From Mesostigma viride (taxonomy: Eukaryota; Streptophyta; Mesostigmatophyceae; Mesostigmatales; Mesostigmataceae), in assembly GCA_009746045.1 (NCBI GenBank), contig RPFO01000667.1, forward strand, positions 1,788,569-1,852,568: a stretch of DNA of 64,000 nt, written 5' to 3'. Positions within the stretch are counted from its first letter, which is position 1; the number at the start of each line of letters is the position of its first letter. Shown here piece by piece: positions 10,759 through 20,439 of this stretch. A model generated the notes under the pieces. It saw nothing but the letters and a program-made list of their open reading frames with translations. It ran no database searches and was not told the DNA's origin. Position numbers and translations under genes: made by a program.

Positions 10759-11400
10759 TCATGCATGACAATTTTCAGCATAAAAAGACAAACTTCGGTA
10801 CGAAGTACATTTTGCGTGCTGGAGTACATTCTTAATGGCTGGTAGGGCAACCGGAACGCCGAGGACATCCAACCCATGGAGGCGCTCGTCCCGGCCCAAT
10901 AGCTGGGGCGGAAAGCCAGAGCAATCACCCCTGGGCGAGTACACCGCGCACTTGGCCAGGGTCAACTGGAGGTTGATGTCGGCGCCACCGCGGTCTGCAG
11001 TGCCAGCAGAGCCGCGGTGGTGTCCGGCTGCCACAGGGCCCATGAGGTAGATGTCATCCAAGTAGGCCTGGATAGCGACCGCCGGGTGGGCAGCATGGAC
11101 CGCTTGGAGGCAACCCTGGACCTCGAGGGGCGGCAAAGTACTACAGGGGTCCCAGGGGGTCCCCTTGCTGGGTGCCCGACATGCAGCGACAGCAGGCCGC
11201 CGCGAGTGCCGTCCTCCATGATGTGAACCAGTTGGCCCGGCGGGCTGGCCGTAGCACACGGCTGTCCAAGCGTACAAGTCCTCGAAGGACTCCATGACTG
11301 CCGCAAACATGCTGGCGCGGGACAGACTGTTGAACGCGTTGTGGCAGTCGACCTTGACAACAGCTGGTTGTCTCCTTGATATACAGTCGACGAATGGCAG
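10759..11400 (-). pseudogene. Reverse transcriptase fragment (YLDD type)
   Basis: Minus-strand RT motifs appear in order: VKVDCHNAFNSLSR (catalytic motif A, D then NAFN), GTQQGDPLGPL (motif B) and AIQAYLDDIYLMGP (motif C, catalytic DD). Motif B lies in a different frame from A and C, so at least two frameshifts have broken it. It differs from the YADD-type LINEs elsewhere in the window (NAFN and YLDD instead of KAFD and YADD), so a second, diverged non-LTR lineage is represented. The rest of the element is not recognisable. Confidence 0.85.
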
Positions 11401-11835
11401 TGCTCAATAAACGCTGGTGGCCATAAAGTTAGCCATGCCTTGCATTTACCATGCCCTCGTTCCTGAATCCGTTCCTTTTTTTTTTCTTTGGTTTAATTCT
11501 TTTTTTTTTTTTTAATTAACAATTTCTGTAATGCAGTTATCGCTGTTCTAGGCAGGTTTATGTCGAGTATGATGTTATTAGTTTTGCCTCTCGCCTGCCG
11601 TTCGGTTTGGTGTACATGTGCATATGCTGAAGCCCAGCCTTTCTAATCGTGGTCCTGCTTCATGCTGTTTTTTCCCCTTCCTGATTTATGCTATATGCGT
11701 GCAGGAAAATGTGCAACGAAGCACAGTGGGGCAGAATAAATGAAGAATCGTGATCAATCTACAAGATCCGCCATTTCAACGATGAAGAATTTATCATCTT
11801 TTTGTTGTGACGTTATCATTGGCAATGAACAAAAA
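11401..11835. other. AT-rich spacer with T homopolymers
   Basis: Contains T runs at about 11476 and 11500, otherwise unassigned. No gene seen. Confidence 0.4.
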
Positions 11836-11915
11836 AGTGCACACACAGGGATTAAAAGCACTTCAGTGCTCCGTGACTCCCCAACGGGAGCACGAGTTTA
11901 ATTAATTAATTAATA
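11836..11915 (+). mobile_element. SINE-like retroposon 3' end, strongly 5'-truncated
   Basis: GTGCACACACAGGG, ATTAAAAGCACTTCAGTG, then the stem-loop (11869-11896) and a TTTAATTAA tail. It is nearly identical to the end of the copy at 10286-10413. Confidence 0.85.
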
Positions 11916-12019
11916 TCTTATTATCCCTGAGAACACCTGTTCTGCAATTTCTGATCGCCCTGATATCATTTTCAGTTGAGTGTTCTTGAGCTTTTCTGTG
12001 TTTTTTTTTCTCAGGCCTG

Positions 12020-12245
12020 AGATTTTTCACTGTAGAAAATCTCAGAGTGCTGTTTCGCGCAGTAGAAATTTTTCTCGAGTCACCAAATATCAGGCAAATA
12101 TCAGGAAATCTCAAGGCCCATCTCAGGCCCATCTCAGGTAAATCTCAGGAAATCTCAAGAAAATCTCGGGAAATCCCTGTAAATCTCAGGAAATCTCAAG
12201 CCCTGAGGTCCAAATCTCAGGCAAATATCAGGATTTCTCGAGCCG
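12020..12245. repeat. AAATCTCAGG minisatellite
   Basis: Irregular repeats of (A)AATCTCAGG / ATCTCAAG with spacers of 1-6 bases. No protein is supported. Confidence 0.8.
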
Positions 12246-12960
12246 GTTCTCCTAGTGTAGACACATCAGATAGACTAGCTGGTAATAAGCCCGCCCAGCC
12301 TGGGCGATGTGTACGTCCTCACCTGGCGTGCCCCAGGCCGCGCGCGGCAGGGCCGCCACCCGTGGACTTTTCGTGATAGACTCGGCATGGACATGTGCTA
12401 CACTAGACGTGACGGGCTCACACCTGGGCAGCCTCCTGGTTTGTCTGTAATATGGAGCCAGATGGTACGCAAGGATAGATGGCAAGTAGTGATGAAGGAG
12501 ACCACCCCCAAGTCTGTGGGGGCTCTGCGTGTGACCGCGTATGGCATTCATAGCGATTCGGGCCGTGGAGCCCACAACCCTGTAACTAGGACCTAGATAG
12601 CTTACATCATCCATTCCATCCCATGTTCCCCTCCCACTGAGGACTTATTATTCTGATCAGACACTCCGCAAAGGTGAAAACCATTTGCGTTCAGTGCCGG
12701 GCCGCGGAAAACGCGGAAAAACGCGATCTGCAAATGAATCCGACCGGAATCGAACTGGGGACCTCTCGCACCAATTTTGCTGACTCTAGGACGGACGTCT
12801 CCGGTTACCATGGCATCGCCAACTTACACCTACAGTCATCCGCAAAAGTTCTCCTGTCCGGGGAGTGATGCAAGCCTTTCGGATTTGGTACTAGATAAAT
12901 CACTCGACTTATTATGCTCACGTGACGCAGTCACATTTCTATTAAATAATTGATTGATTA
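12246..12960 (+). mobile_element. LINE-3 family 3' end (ORF2 C-terminus and 3'UTR)
   Basis: The frame 12309-12596 carries VLTWRAPGRARQG...GLSVIWSQMVRKDRWQVV. It aligns with the C-terminal LLTWAGP...GLSVIWKKMMDKAKWAQVI of LINEs A and C, so this is the end of a LINE ORF2. The 3'UTR runs through CATCCCATGTTCCCCTCCC to GCTCACGTGACGCAGTCAC and an ATTAA tail. A 254-bp SINE-like insertion splits the UTR. Other copies of this 3' end lie at 52495-52610, 55722-55923 (minus) and 56328-56505. Confidence 0.8.
12652..12905 (-). mobile_element. tRNA-like SINE inserted in LINE-3 3'UTR
   Basis: It is flanked by a 10-bp duplication GACTTATTAT (12642-12651 and 12906-12915), and the uninterrupted UTR in the 55722-55923 copy confirms the empty site. 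On the minus strand it holds an A-box-like TGGCGATGCCATGG and a B-box-like AGTTCGATTCC about 75 bases apart, as in tRNA-derived SINEs with an internal Pol III promoter. The T-stem pairing is poor, so it is not a functional tRNA gene. No simple-sequence tail is visible. Confidence 0.7.
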
Positions 12961-13779
12961 ATTAATTAAATTAACCTACCCACTGCACAGTACACTATCA
13001 GACAATATGCATCCAGGAATAGTTGTCTCACTAAAATATACTAAATAATGAGAAATCGCGAATAGGCGATGACTTTTGGTTCACACTGCATACTAATAAC
13101 TAAAAAAACGCACAATTACAAAGTCTTTGCCTGCAGCATGACATCCCAAAGAATGCTCACTACAGAGAAGTGATTACTAGGAGAGCCCCAAGTTCTGTTG
13201 CCTTGGGAGCCAACCTGACAAAGAGTCAAGGACCGAAGACTTTTAAATGGGTTTTGGTGTGCTAGAACCTCTCATGTAATGCCTGTTGAGCACTGTCCAC
13301 GTTGTAGACATTAACGTGAGGAACGAGCAGCTCGGCAGGGAGCTCTCAGCATGCAAGAGTGGCATATAGAGCCATCCATATTGCCCTTTGCATTCCATGG
13401 CGATCTGGAGCACGACTGCGCATGCAGCAAGCATGCAGGCTGAGCTTGCGCCATCCAGAGCCCCTTTCGTGCCCATCTGCCGCATGTCTCTGGCTGTGGC
13501 GAACATATTGCAGCCAATAAGGCACACATGAGAAACCGCCTTGGAGGGATCTAGGCACTAGGTATATAGGATGAAGGATCAATCCTCCGTCGCGCATCTC
13601 TTGCCCAGCCTGACATCAGGTCACAGGCTCACAGCATTCGTAACCCATACCACGGGATCCAAGGGCCCGGGTCCCAACCCTGCCTGGGCAGGCTCGCAAT
13701 GTGCTCACCTAGCTGCGACGTTGCCACTCCGGTTTGAGTGGCCTTGCGCTCGGGACCTGTACACGTGGGGATTGCATGT
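12961..13779. other. Unassigned spacer
   Basis: Mixed composition with short overlapping frames at 13243-13597 that show no domain. No repeat detected by eye. Confidence 0.35.
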
Positions 13780-13990
13780 TGGGCAGACATGCCCGGACTG
13801 TTACGTGACCATGGCTTCCACATGGGTTGCTTGGCAGACATGCCCCGACTTTGGCTTCCCAACGGATTGGTTGGCAGACATGCCCCCACTGTTACGTGAC
13901 CGCGGCTTCCCAACCGGTTGGCTGGCAGACATTCCCCGACTGTTACGTGACCACGGCTTCCCAAAAGGCTTGGCTTGCAATGCCGTTGCG
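13780..13990. repeat. Tandem repeat, about 54-bp unit, 4 copies
   Basis: Each unit contains GGCAGACATGCCCC, ACTGTTACGTGACC and GGCTTCCCAA. The second copy lacks about 15 bp. The repeat keeps frames open on both strands (13571-14017 plus, 13629-13964 minus); I treat these as artefacts. Confidence 0.9.
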
Positions 13991-14291
13991 TGCGCCCTCA
14001 ATCATAACTCGGGGTAACTGACACTGATACGCACATCGTGCGATGAACAACGTTCGCAGCTACACGGGACGTACGGTTCACGAGACCGCGACGTGTTGCA
14101 GTCTCAGTTGGCCTGCAGCCCTGGTCAGGTGAGGCCGAACACCCTGGTACTTGAGGCAGGAGCGAAAATCGTGTACCGAGGCCAACCCATGCCGAACGGT
14201 CATGGCATGGAAAAAATTATGTACATGTTGCGTGGTTCTGCCTTCGGTAAATGCACGCATGGCCGCATGGGCGGAATTGAGCTGGTCAGGA

Positions 14292-14693
14292 TCAGCAGGT
14301 AAACCCGTACTCACACTTCAGCCACCTTGCCACTTCGGGGTCAGCAAACATGGGAGAGCGCATCACGCGGGCCCTGATGTTGCCAGGAGATAGGGGAGAA
14401 TTCAAATTCGCGGCGGCGCAGCCACTCCCCTCTCTCTGACAGGCATCTGGGACGACGCTGCCGAGCACGGCTTGCAAGATTCCATCCAACGTAGCCGGCG
14501 GCAGGTGCATTTGCTCAACCCTCTCGATAAATTGCAGAAGGTTGACGAGCTGTGGCATCTGGAGATTTCCTTCATGATCCGAACGTAGGCCCCTTTCATG
14601 CCGCCTGCCTTCCTCGCCGGTACCCTTCGATGATCCTCTTGGCGTCCCGCGGAAGACTGGTACAGCGGCTGGGACTCTGGCGAAGCGAGGCAT
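14292..14693 (-). CDS. Exon of unknown paralogous family, member 1
   Basis: The minus-strand exon begins after a good acceptor (CCTTGCCCTTCCAG|ATG at 14693) and encodes about 133 residues. A variable basic N-terminal part is followed by the conserved segment QLVNLLQFIERVEQMHLPP, ILQAVLGS and, at the end, FADPEVARWLKCEYGF. The same order occurs in the exons at 33669-34112 and 43913-44341. The last motif resembles the DPEV-x-x-WL linker I associate with signalling proteins such as algal cyclic-nucleotide phosphodiesterases; that is a hypothesis only. Neighbouring exons could not be identified, so it may be a live gene piece or a pseudo-exon. Confidence 0.55.
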   Translation of the reverse strand: MPRFARVPAAVPVFRGTPRGSSKGTGEEGRRHERGLRSDHEGNLQMPQLVNLLQFIERVEQMHLPPATLDGILQAVLGSVVPDACQREGSGCAAANLNSPLSPGNIRARVMRSPMFADPEVARWLKCEYGFTC

Positions 14694-15303
14694 CTGGAAG
14701 GGCAAGGTCACACAGAGGAAACCCCGGCCATGAACAATGGTTGATACTTCGTAAGAAACAAGGCAATCGATTAATCGGGCTGGCAACTGAGCCACTATAT
14801 CTAGTGTCTGCGTGCCACGCGTTGCTCTAAGCATCGGCTAATTGTTAGGACAAAGACTGACACGGTTTACCGTTACAGGACCGGGGAATCCTGCCTCCGC
14901 AGAGGTCGAACTTTTTAAGCTTGTAAACGAGCGACTCGTGGAGACCGTCGGGTCCGAACTCCGGCCTGACTGTTGCTTGGTAAACAGTAACAAATTTAAC
15001 CGAAATTGAAACACCCGAACTCGAACGCGACGCAAGCCCCACATCGTGAAATCCGAAACTGATTTAGGATCTTTCAACAACGCAGTCGAGTGTGAGGTCT
15101 CAGCGATTGGTAAACAATGTCGACGTCTCAGCAGGCCTTAATTTAGCATCCTGTCCATGGCAATTAATTGCGAAACTCATCTCGTCGATACGTTAAGCAC
15201 TGAGCAGCAGGCGTGAGTCGCGTCGTGCATATCCATGCGAAATGCACTGTTGCTGACTTGTGATGCGCGGGGATGTGACTTTTTTATGAAAAGATTGCGC
15301 GAT
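14694..15303. other. Region upstream of exon 1, no clear exon
   Basis: A minus-strand frame at 14845-15042 has plausible coding text (VRPEFGPDGLHESLVYKLKK) but no supported splice partners or family. It could be an upstream exon of the same gene. The rest is unassigned up to the foldback element. Confidence 0.3.
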
Positions 15304-15310
15304 TTCCGGC

Positions 15311-16047
15311 AGGGATTTCTTATTCCGGCGCCCAATGGCCTCCAGGACAGGCGCGCCGCGCCAGACTCGCCCGCCTTTGGGCTTTGGGCGTCTTGGAATT
15401 TGGCTTTGGGCGTCTTGGAATTTGCCTTTGGGCGTTTGCTCTTTTGGCAGATTTCTGCACTACACTGGTACTACGTAAAAAAGCACAGACTGGTGCGGCG
15501 TAACATTTTTAAACTTGGTAAAATTACCGCCGCACAGCCAGCCAGAACTGGACAAGGTGATGGCCGCAAGTAGTCGTTGCTGGGCTATCGTATTTGTAGC
15601 ATGGGGCGTTTCACCGAGTCTACGGTTAGCATGATGGGGAGGATTCCTAACCTTCATTATGTGGGTTAAGTAGGGGTGGTCATAGTGGCCGGTTTCCCTC
15701 GCTTCCTTGTAAACCAGGCTCTGCGTCAAGATCACAGACGACCGGGTAAGTAGTTGTTCCAGTCTGTTCTAGTTTGTATGACGCCTGCTATTAGGCGTTC
15801 TTGTTATTTGTCGTTCATCATCGCCGTGACCGTCGTGGCCAGCAGCGTGCTTTTTTTACATACCGGATGGTGTCGACTTGTTTATTGATAGCGCATTGGT
15901 GAATATCGCTGCATGGAGGAATATCGGCTACAACCCGCGGGAAAGTGCTGGCTCCAATGTTCTTTTTGTATGCAGGCTGACGGCACTGCCAAGCCGGAGA
16001 CGAATATGACGCTCGTTATAATGCCAGTCATTCAGACCGACTGCGCG
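15311..16047 (+). repeat. Outer unique part of left foldback arm
   Basis: About 738 bp, nearly identical in reverse complement to 23111-23849 (one small indel near 15913). It includes direct repeats of CTTTGGGCGTCTTGGAATTT at 15377-15435. A 91-codon minus-strand frame (15460-15735) is present identically in the other arm; no domain is recognisable. Confidence 0.95.
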
Positions 16048-17765
16048 ACTGGTTGTGGGATACACGTTCCTGGTTGTGGGATGTGTTCCTTGTTGTGGGA
16101 TACTTGTTCCTGGTTGTGGGATGCACGTTCCTGGTTGTGGGATAGTCGTTCCTGGTTGTGGGATACTTGTTCCTGGTTGTGGGATGTGTTCCTTGTTGTG
16201 CGATACTTGTTCCTGGTTGTGGGAAACACGTTCTTGGTTGTGGGATGCACGTTCCTGGTTGTGGGATACACGTTCCTGGTTGTGGGATACTTGTTCCTGG
16301 TTGTGGGATGTGTTCCTTGTTGTGCGATACTTGTTCCTGGTGGTGGGAAACACGTTCCTGGTTGTGGGATACTTGTTCCTGGTTGTGGGATACTTGTTCC
16401 TGGTGGTGGGAAACACGTTCCTGGTTGTGGGATACTTGTTCCTGGTTGTGGGATGCACGTTCCTGGTTGTGGGAAACACGTTCCTGGTTGTGGGAAACAC
16501 GTTCCTGGTTGTGGGATACTTGTTCCTGGTTGTGGGATACTTGTTCCTGGTTGTGGGATACACGTTCCTGGTTGTGGGATACTTGTTCCTGGTTGTGGGA
16601 TACTTGTTCCTGGTTGTGGGATACTTGTTCCTGGTTGTGGGATACTTGTTCCTGGTTGTGGGATACTTGTTCCTGGTTGTGGGATACACGTTCCTGGTTG
16701 TGGGAAACACGTTCCTGGTTGTGGGAAACATGTTCCTGGTGGTGGGAAACACGTTCCTGGTTGTGGGATACACGTTCCTGGTTGTGGGAAACACGTTCCT
16801 GGTTGTAGGATACACGTTCCTGGTTGTGGGAAACACGTTCCTGGTTGTAGGATACACGCTCCTGGTTGTGGGATACTTGTTCTTGGTTGTGGGATACACG
16901 TTCCTGGTTGTGGGATACTTGTTCCTGGTTGTGGGATACTTGTTCCTGGTTGTGGGATACTTGTTCCTGGTTGTGGGATACTTGTTCCTGGTTGTGGGAT
17001 ACTTGTTCCTGGTTGTGGGATACACGTTCCTGGTTGTGGGAAACACGTTCCTGGTTGTGGGAAACATGTTCCTGGTGGTGGGAAACACGTTCCTGGTTGT
17101 GGGATACTTGTTCCTGGTTGTGGGATACACGTTCCTGGTTGTGGGATACTTGTTCCTGGTTGTGGGAAACACGTTCCTGGTGGTGGGATGCTTGTTCCTG
17201 GTTGTGGGATACACGTTCCTGGTTGTGGGAAACACGTTCCTGGTTGTGGGATACTTGTTCCTGGTGGTGGGAAACACGTTCCTGGTTGTGGGATACTTGT
17301 TCCTGGTTGTGGGATACACGTTCCTGGTTGTGGGAAACACGTTCCAGGTTGTAGGATACTTGTTCCTGGTTGTGGGATACACGTTCCTGGTTGTGGGAAA
17401 CATGTTCCTGGTGGTGGGAAACACGTTCCTGGTTGTGGGATACTTGTTCCTGGTTGTGGGATACTTGTTCCTGGTTGTGGGATACACGTTCCTGGTTGTG
17501 GGATACTTGTTCCTGGTTGTAGGATACTTGTTCCTGGTTGTGGGATACACGTTCCTGGTTGTGGGATACTTGTTCCTGGTTGTGGGAAACACGTTCCTGG
17601 TTGTGGGATACACGTTCCTGGTTGTGGGAAACACGTTCCTGGTTGTGGGAAACACGTTCTTGGTTGTGGGATAGTCGTTCCTGGTTGTGGGATACACGTT
17701 CCTGGTTGTGGGAAACACGTTCTTGGTTGTGGGATAGTCGAGCCTAGTTGTGGGATGTGTTCCTG
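16048..17765 (+). repeat. 21-bp satellite, left arm (about 82 units)
   Basis: The unit is TTCCTGGTTGTGGGATAC followed by TTG or ACG. Variants read GGGAAACACG, GGGATGTG and CTGGTGGTGGG. The period is a multiple of three, so up to six frames stay open for hundreds of codons; none is a real gene. Confidence 0.98.
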
Positions 17766-17774
17766 GTCCAAATA

Positions 17775-18185
17775 TAAAGGGGCACGGGAATTAGCGATAG
17801 CAGAGGGGGCTCGGGAATAACGTTAGCAGAGGGGCACGGGCACTAACGTTAGTGAAGGGGCACGGGCACTAACGTTAGCAGAGGGGGCTGGGCACTAACG
17901 TTAGTAAAGGGGCACGGGCACTAACGTTAGCAGAGGGGGCTGGGCACTAACGTTAGTAAAGGGGCACAGGCACTAACATTAGCAGAGGGGGCTGGGCACT
18001 AACGTTAGTAAAGGGGCACGGGCACTAACGATAGCAGAGCGGGTGTGGGAATTAAAGTTTATTAGCAGAGGGGGGAAATAATTATAGTAGAGGGGGGGGC
18101 ACTAACGTTAGCAGAGGGGCACGAGCACTAACGTTAGTAAAGGGGCGCGGGCAAGTGCTAACGTTAGCAGAGGGGGTTGACACTA
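17775..18185 (+). repeat. CTAACGTTAG-containing repeat, left arm
   Basis: Units of about 24-27 bp: GGGGCACGGGCACTAACG then TTAGTAAA, alternating with GAGGGGGCTGGG. Each unit carries the 10-bp palindrome CTAACGTTAG. Its inverted partner lies at 19790-20415. Confidence 0.95.
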
Positions 18186-18754
18186 TACGTACCAACTTGA
18201 TTTTTCGGGTGGTTATGCCCTTTCATACGGCTTCACGATGCATGGCTTTACATTTCCCTTCCTTATTTAAGTGAATGACATGGGGAGACATGCTGTAGGA
18301 CTTGGCGCACTTTGCCTGAGCAAGGTGTGACAGTTTATTCACCGCTATAAATGTGAATGGACCAAGTTCGTCGAAACGGGGAAATAACGTTACTTGATAC
18401 TAGATTTAGGGAGGTCCTGTGTTCGTAACTTGCTGGTAGCTACTGTGGTTTCTCATTTTCGGTGTTGTCCGTGGAATCTCATATTGGGGCAGCTAGCCCC
18501 ATGCACGTTGAGCGCTTAATGACAACAATACAAGATTTAGACGCGTAGGGGGGCAAGAATCAATTGTGCGTCGGCACGGTAGCTTGCATCATTCACGATT
18601 TGTGCGTTTTAATCGAAGGGCATCTACTTAGTTCGGCAGAGCAACGGGGGTTGTTTAGTTAGTAGTTAGTACTTACTTGGTTAAAATAGTTAGTCAGTTA
18701 GTTAGCTAGTGAGCTAGTTAGAACTTCAATGATAGGTAGGTCAGGTAGGTAGGT
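18186..18754. other. Centre of foldback element, no gene
   Basis: Unique AT-moderate DNA ending in degenerate TAGTTAG words (18655-18755). No transposase or other open frame of note. Confidence 0.6.
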
Positions 18755-19065
18755 AATTAATTAATTAATTAATTAGACTCATGCTCCCGTTGGGGAGTCA
18801 CGGAGCCCGAACTGCCTTTCATCCCTTTGTTTGCACAACAGGAAGGAAGGTCAGAGACCCCCTTTCTCCTTCATGCTAGAGGCATGCCACACTTGCGTGA
18901 CTCCCAAACGGGAGCACGAGTCTAATTAATTAATTAATTAATGCCACAGCTGCAATCGGACACGCTAAACGATCCTGTGCACAAGATCTGTGGGTGCAAT
19001 GAGACCCATGTGAGCTTATCATAACAAGGAGCGTGGGCAAGTAATGTGAGCATAGCCAAGACGTA
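18755..19065 (-). mobile_element. SINE-like retroposon inside foldback centre
   Basis: Minus-strand copy: a TTAA tail at the left, stem-loop near 18777-18804, then the family body (CTCCTTCATGC, GAGACCCATGTGAGC, AGGAGCGTGGGCAAGTAATG). It is interrupted by a smaller retroposon tail at 18892-18942. Confidence 0.85.
18892..18942 (+). mobile_element. Nested mini-insertion: retroposon 3' tail only
   Basis: About 50 bp comprising a 5'-truncated stem-loop (GTGACTCCCAAACGGGAGC) and a TTAA tail. It is flanked by a direct repeat (A)TGCCACA: GGCATGCCACA on the left and AATGCCACAGC on the right. The intact homologue near 30410 has a single GCATGCCACAGCTGC, confirming the insertion. Confidence 0.85.
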
Positions 19066-19149
19066 GCATCATTGGATGTACAAGGAAATATTTAATAGCT
19101 CTATCTTGATGTGCGTGTAGGAATAACTGCATGGAGGAATAACGGCGAA

Positions 19150-19317
19150 CATGTCAAGGAACAAGTATCCCACAACCAGGAACGTGCATCCCACAACCAG
19201 GAACGAGTATCCCACAAGCAGGAACGTGTTTCCCACCACCACGAACAAGTATCCCACAACCAGGAACGACTATCCCACAACTAGGAACGTGTATCCCACA
19301 ACCAGGAACAAGTATCC
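19150..19317 (-). repeat. Short internal block of the 21-bp satellite
   Basis: Eight units of CCCACAACCAGGAAC type in the orientation of the right arm, but located at the element's centre. This suggests unequal exchange or gene conversion within the element. Confidence 0.95.
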
Positions 19318-19789
19318 TCTGCCGGCAGTGCCACCCCATGCAAGACCCCACAAGCCGTCCTTGCATAAAGGGGACATGCAGTCATCACAAGGAGTGGTGA
19401 CTGCCGGCAGTGCCACGCCATGCAAGACCCCACAAGCCGTCCTTGCGTCAAGGGGACATGCAGTCATCACAAGGAGTGGTAACTGCCGGCAGTGCCACCC
19501 CATTCAAGAACACACAAGCCGGGGACATGCAGTCATCACAAGGAGTGGTGACTGCCGGCAGTGCCACGCCATGCAAGAACACACAAGCCGTCCTTGCGTC
19601 AAGGGGACATGCAGTCATCACAAGGAGTGGTAACTGCCGGCAGTGCCACCCCATGCAAGAACAACCAAGCCGGGGACATGCAGTCATCACAAGGAGTGGT
19701 AACTGCCGGCAGTGCTACCCCATGCCAGAACCCACAAGCCATCCATGCAATCATCACAGGGAGTGGTAACTGCCGGCAGTGCGTGGCCC
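19318..19789. repeat. Tandem repeat, 70-85-bp unit, about 6 copies
   Basis: Each unit contains CTGCCGGCAGTGCCAC, CCATGCAAGA and GGACATGCAGTCATCACAAG. Long units carry an additional CCGTCCTTGCGTCAAG; short units lack it. No protein is supported. Confidence 0.93.
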
Positions 19790-20415
19790 TAACGTTAATT
19801 CCCACACCCCCTATGCTAACGTTAGTGCCCAGCCCCCTCTGCTAACGTTAGTGCCCCCCCCTCCTTTGCTAACATTAGTTCCCACACCCCTCTGCTAACG
19901 TAAGTGCCCTCCCCCCCCCTGCTATCGTTAATGCCCACCCCCCTTCACTAACGTTATTCCCTAGCCCCCTCTGCTAACGTTAGTGCCCGCGCCCCTTTAC
20001 TAACGTTAGTGCTCGTGCCCCTCTGCTAACGTTAGTGCCCCCCCCTCTACTATAATTATTTCCCCCCTATGCTAATAAACTTTAATTCCCACACCCCCTC
20101 TGCTATCGTTAGTGCCCATGCCCGTTTACTAACGTTAGTGCCCAGCCCCCTCTGCTAACGTCAGTGCCCGTGCCCCTTTACTAACGTTAGTGCCCAGCCC
20201 CCTCTCCTATCGTTAGTGCCCGTGCCCCTTTACTAACTAACGATAGTGCCCAGCCCCCTCTGCTAACGTTAGTGCCCGTGCCCCTTTACTAACGTTAGTG
20301 CCCAGCCCCCTCTGCTAACGTTAGTGCCCGTGCCCCTTCACTAACGTTAGTGCCCGTGCCCCTCTGCTAACGTTATTCCCGAGCCCCCTCTGCTATCGCT
20401 AATTCCCGTGCCCCT
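19790..20415 (-). repeat. CTAACGTTAG-containing repeat, right arm
   Basis: Inverted counterpart of 17775-18185 (TGCTAACGTTAGTGCCC, CCCCTTTACTAACG). It is longer than the left copy (about 625 versus 410 bp) and more variable (TATCGTTAG, TAACATTAG). Confidence 0.95.
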
Positions 20416-20439
20416 TTATATTTGGACCAGGAACACATC

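Noticed and set aside
12730-12840. Functional tRNA gene
   Set aside because: Box-like motifs exist but the T-stem does not pair and the sequence sits inside a SINE with target duplications.
13571-14017. 148-codon frame
   Set aside because: Mostly the 54-bp tandem repeat read through; frames on both strands are equally open.
15460-15735. 91-codon frame conserved in both foldback arms (also 23425-23700) as a gene
   Set aside because: Conservation is explained by the arms being inverted copies; no domain and no evidence of selection beyond that.
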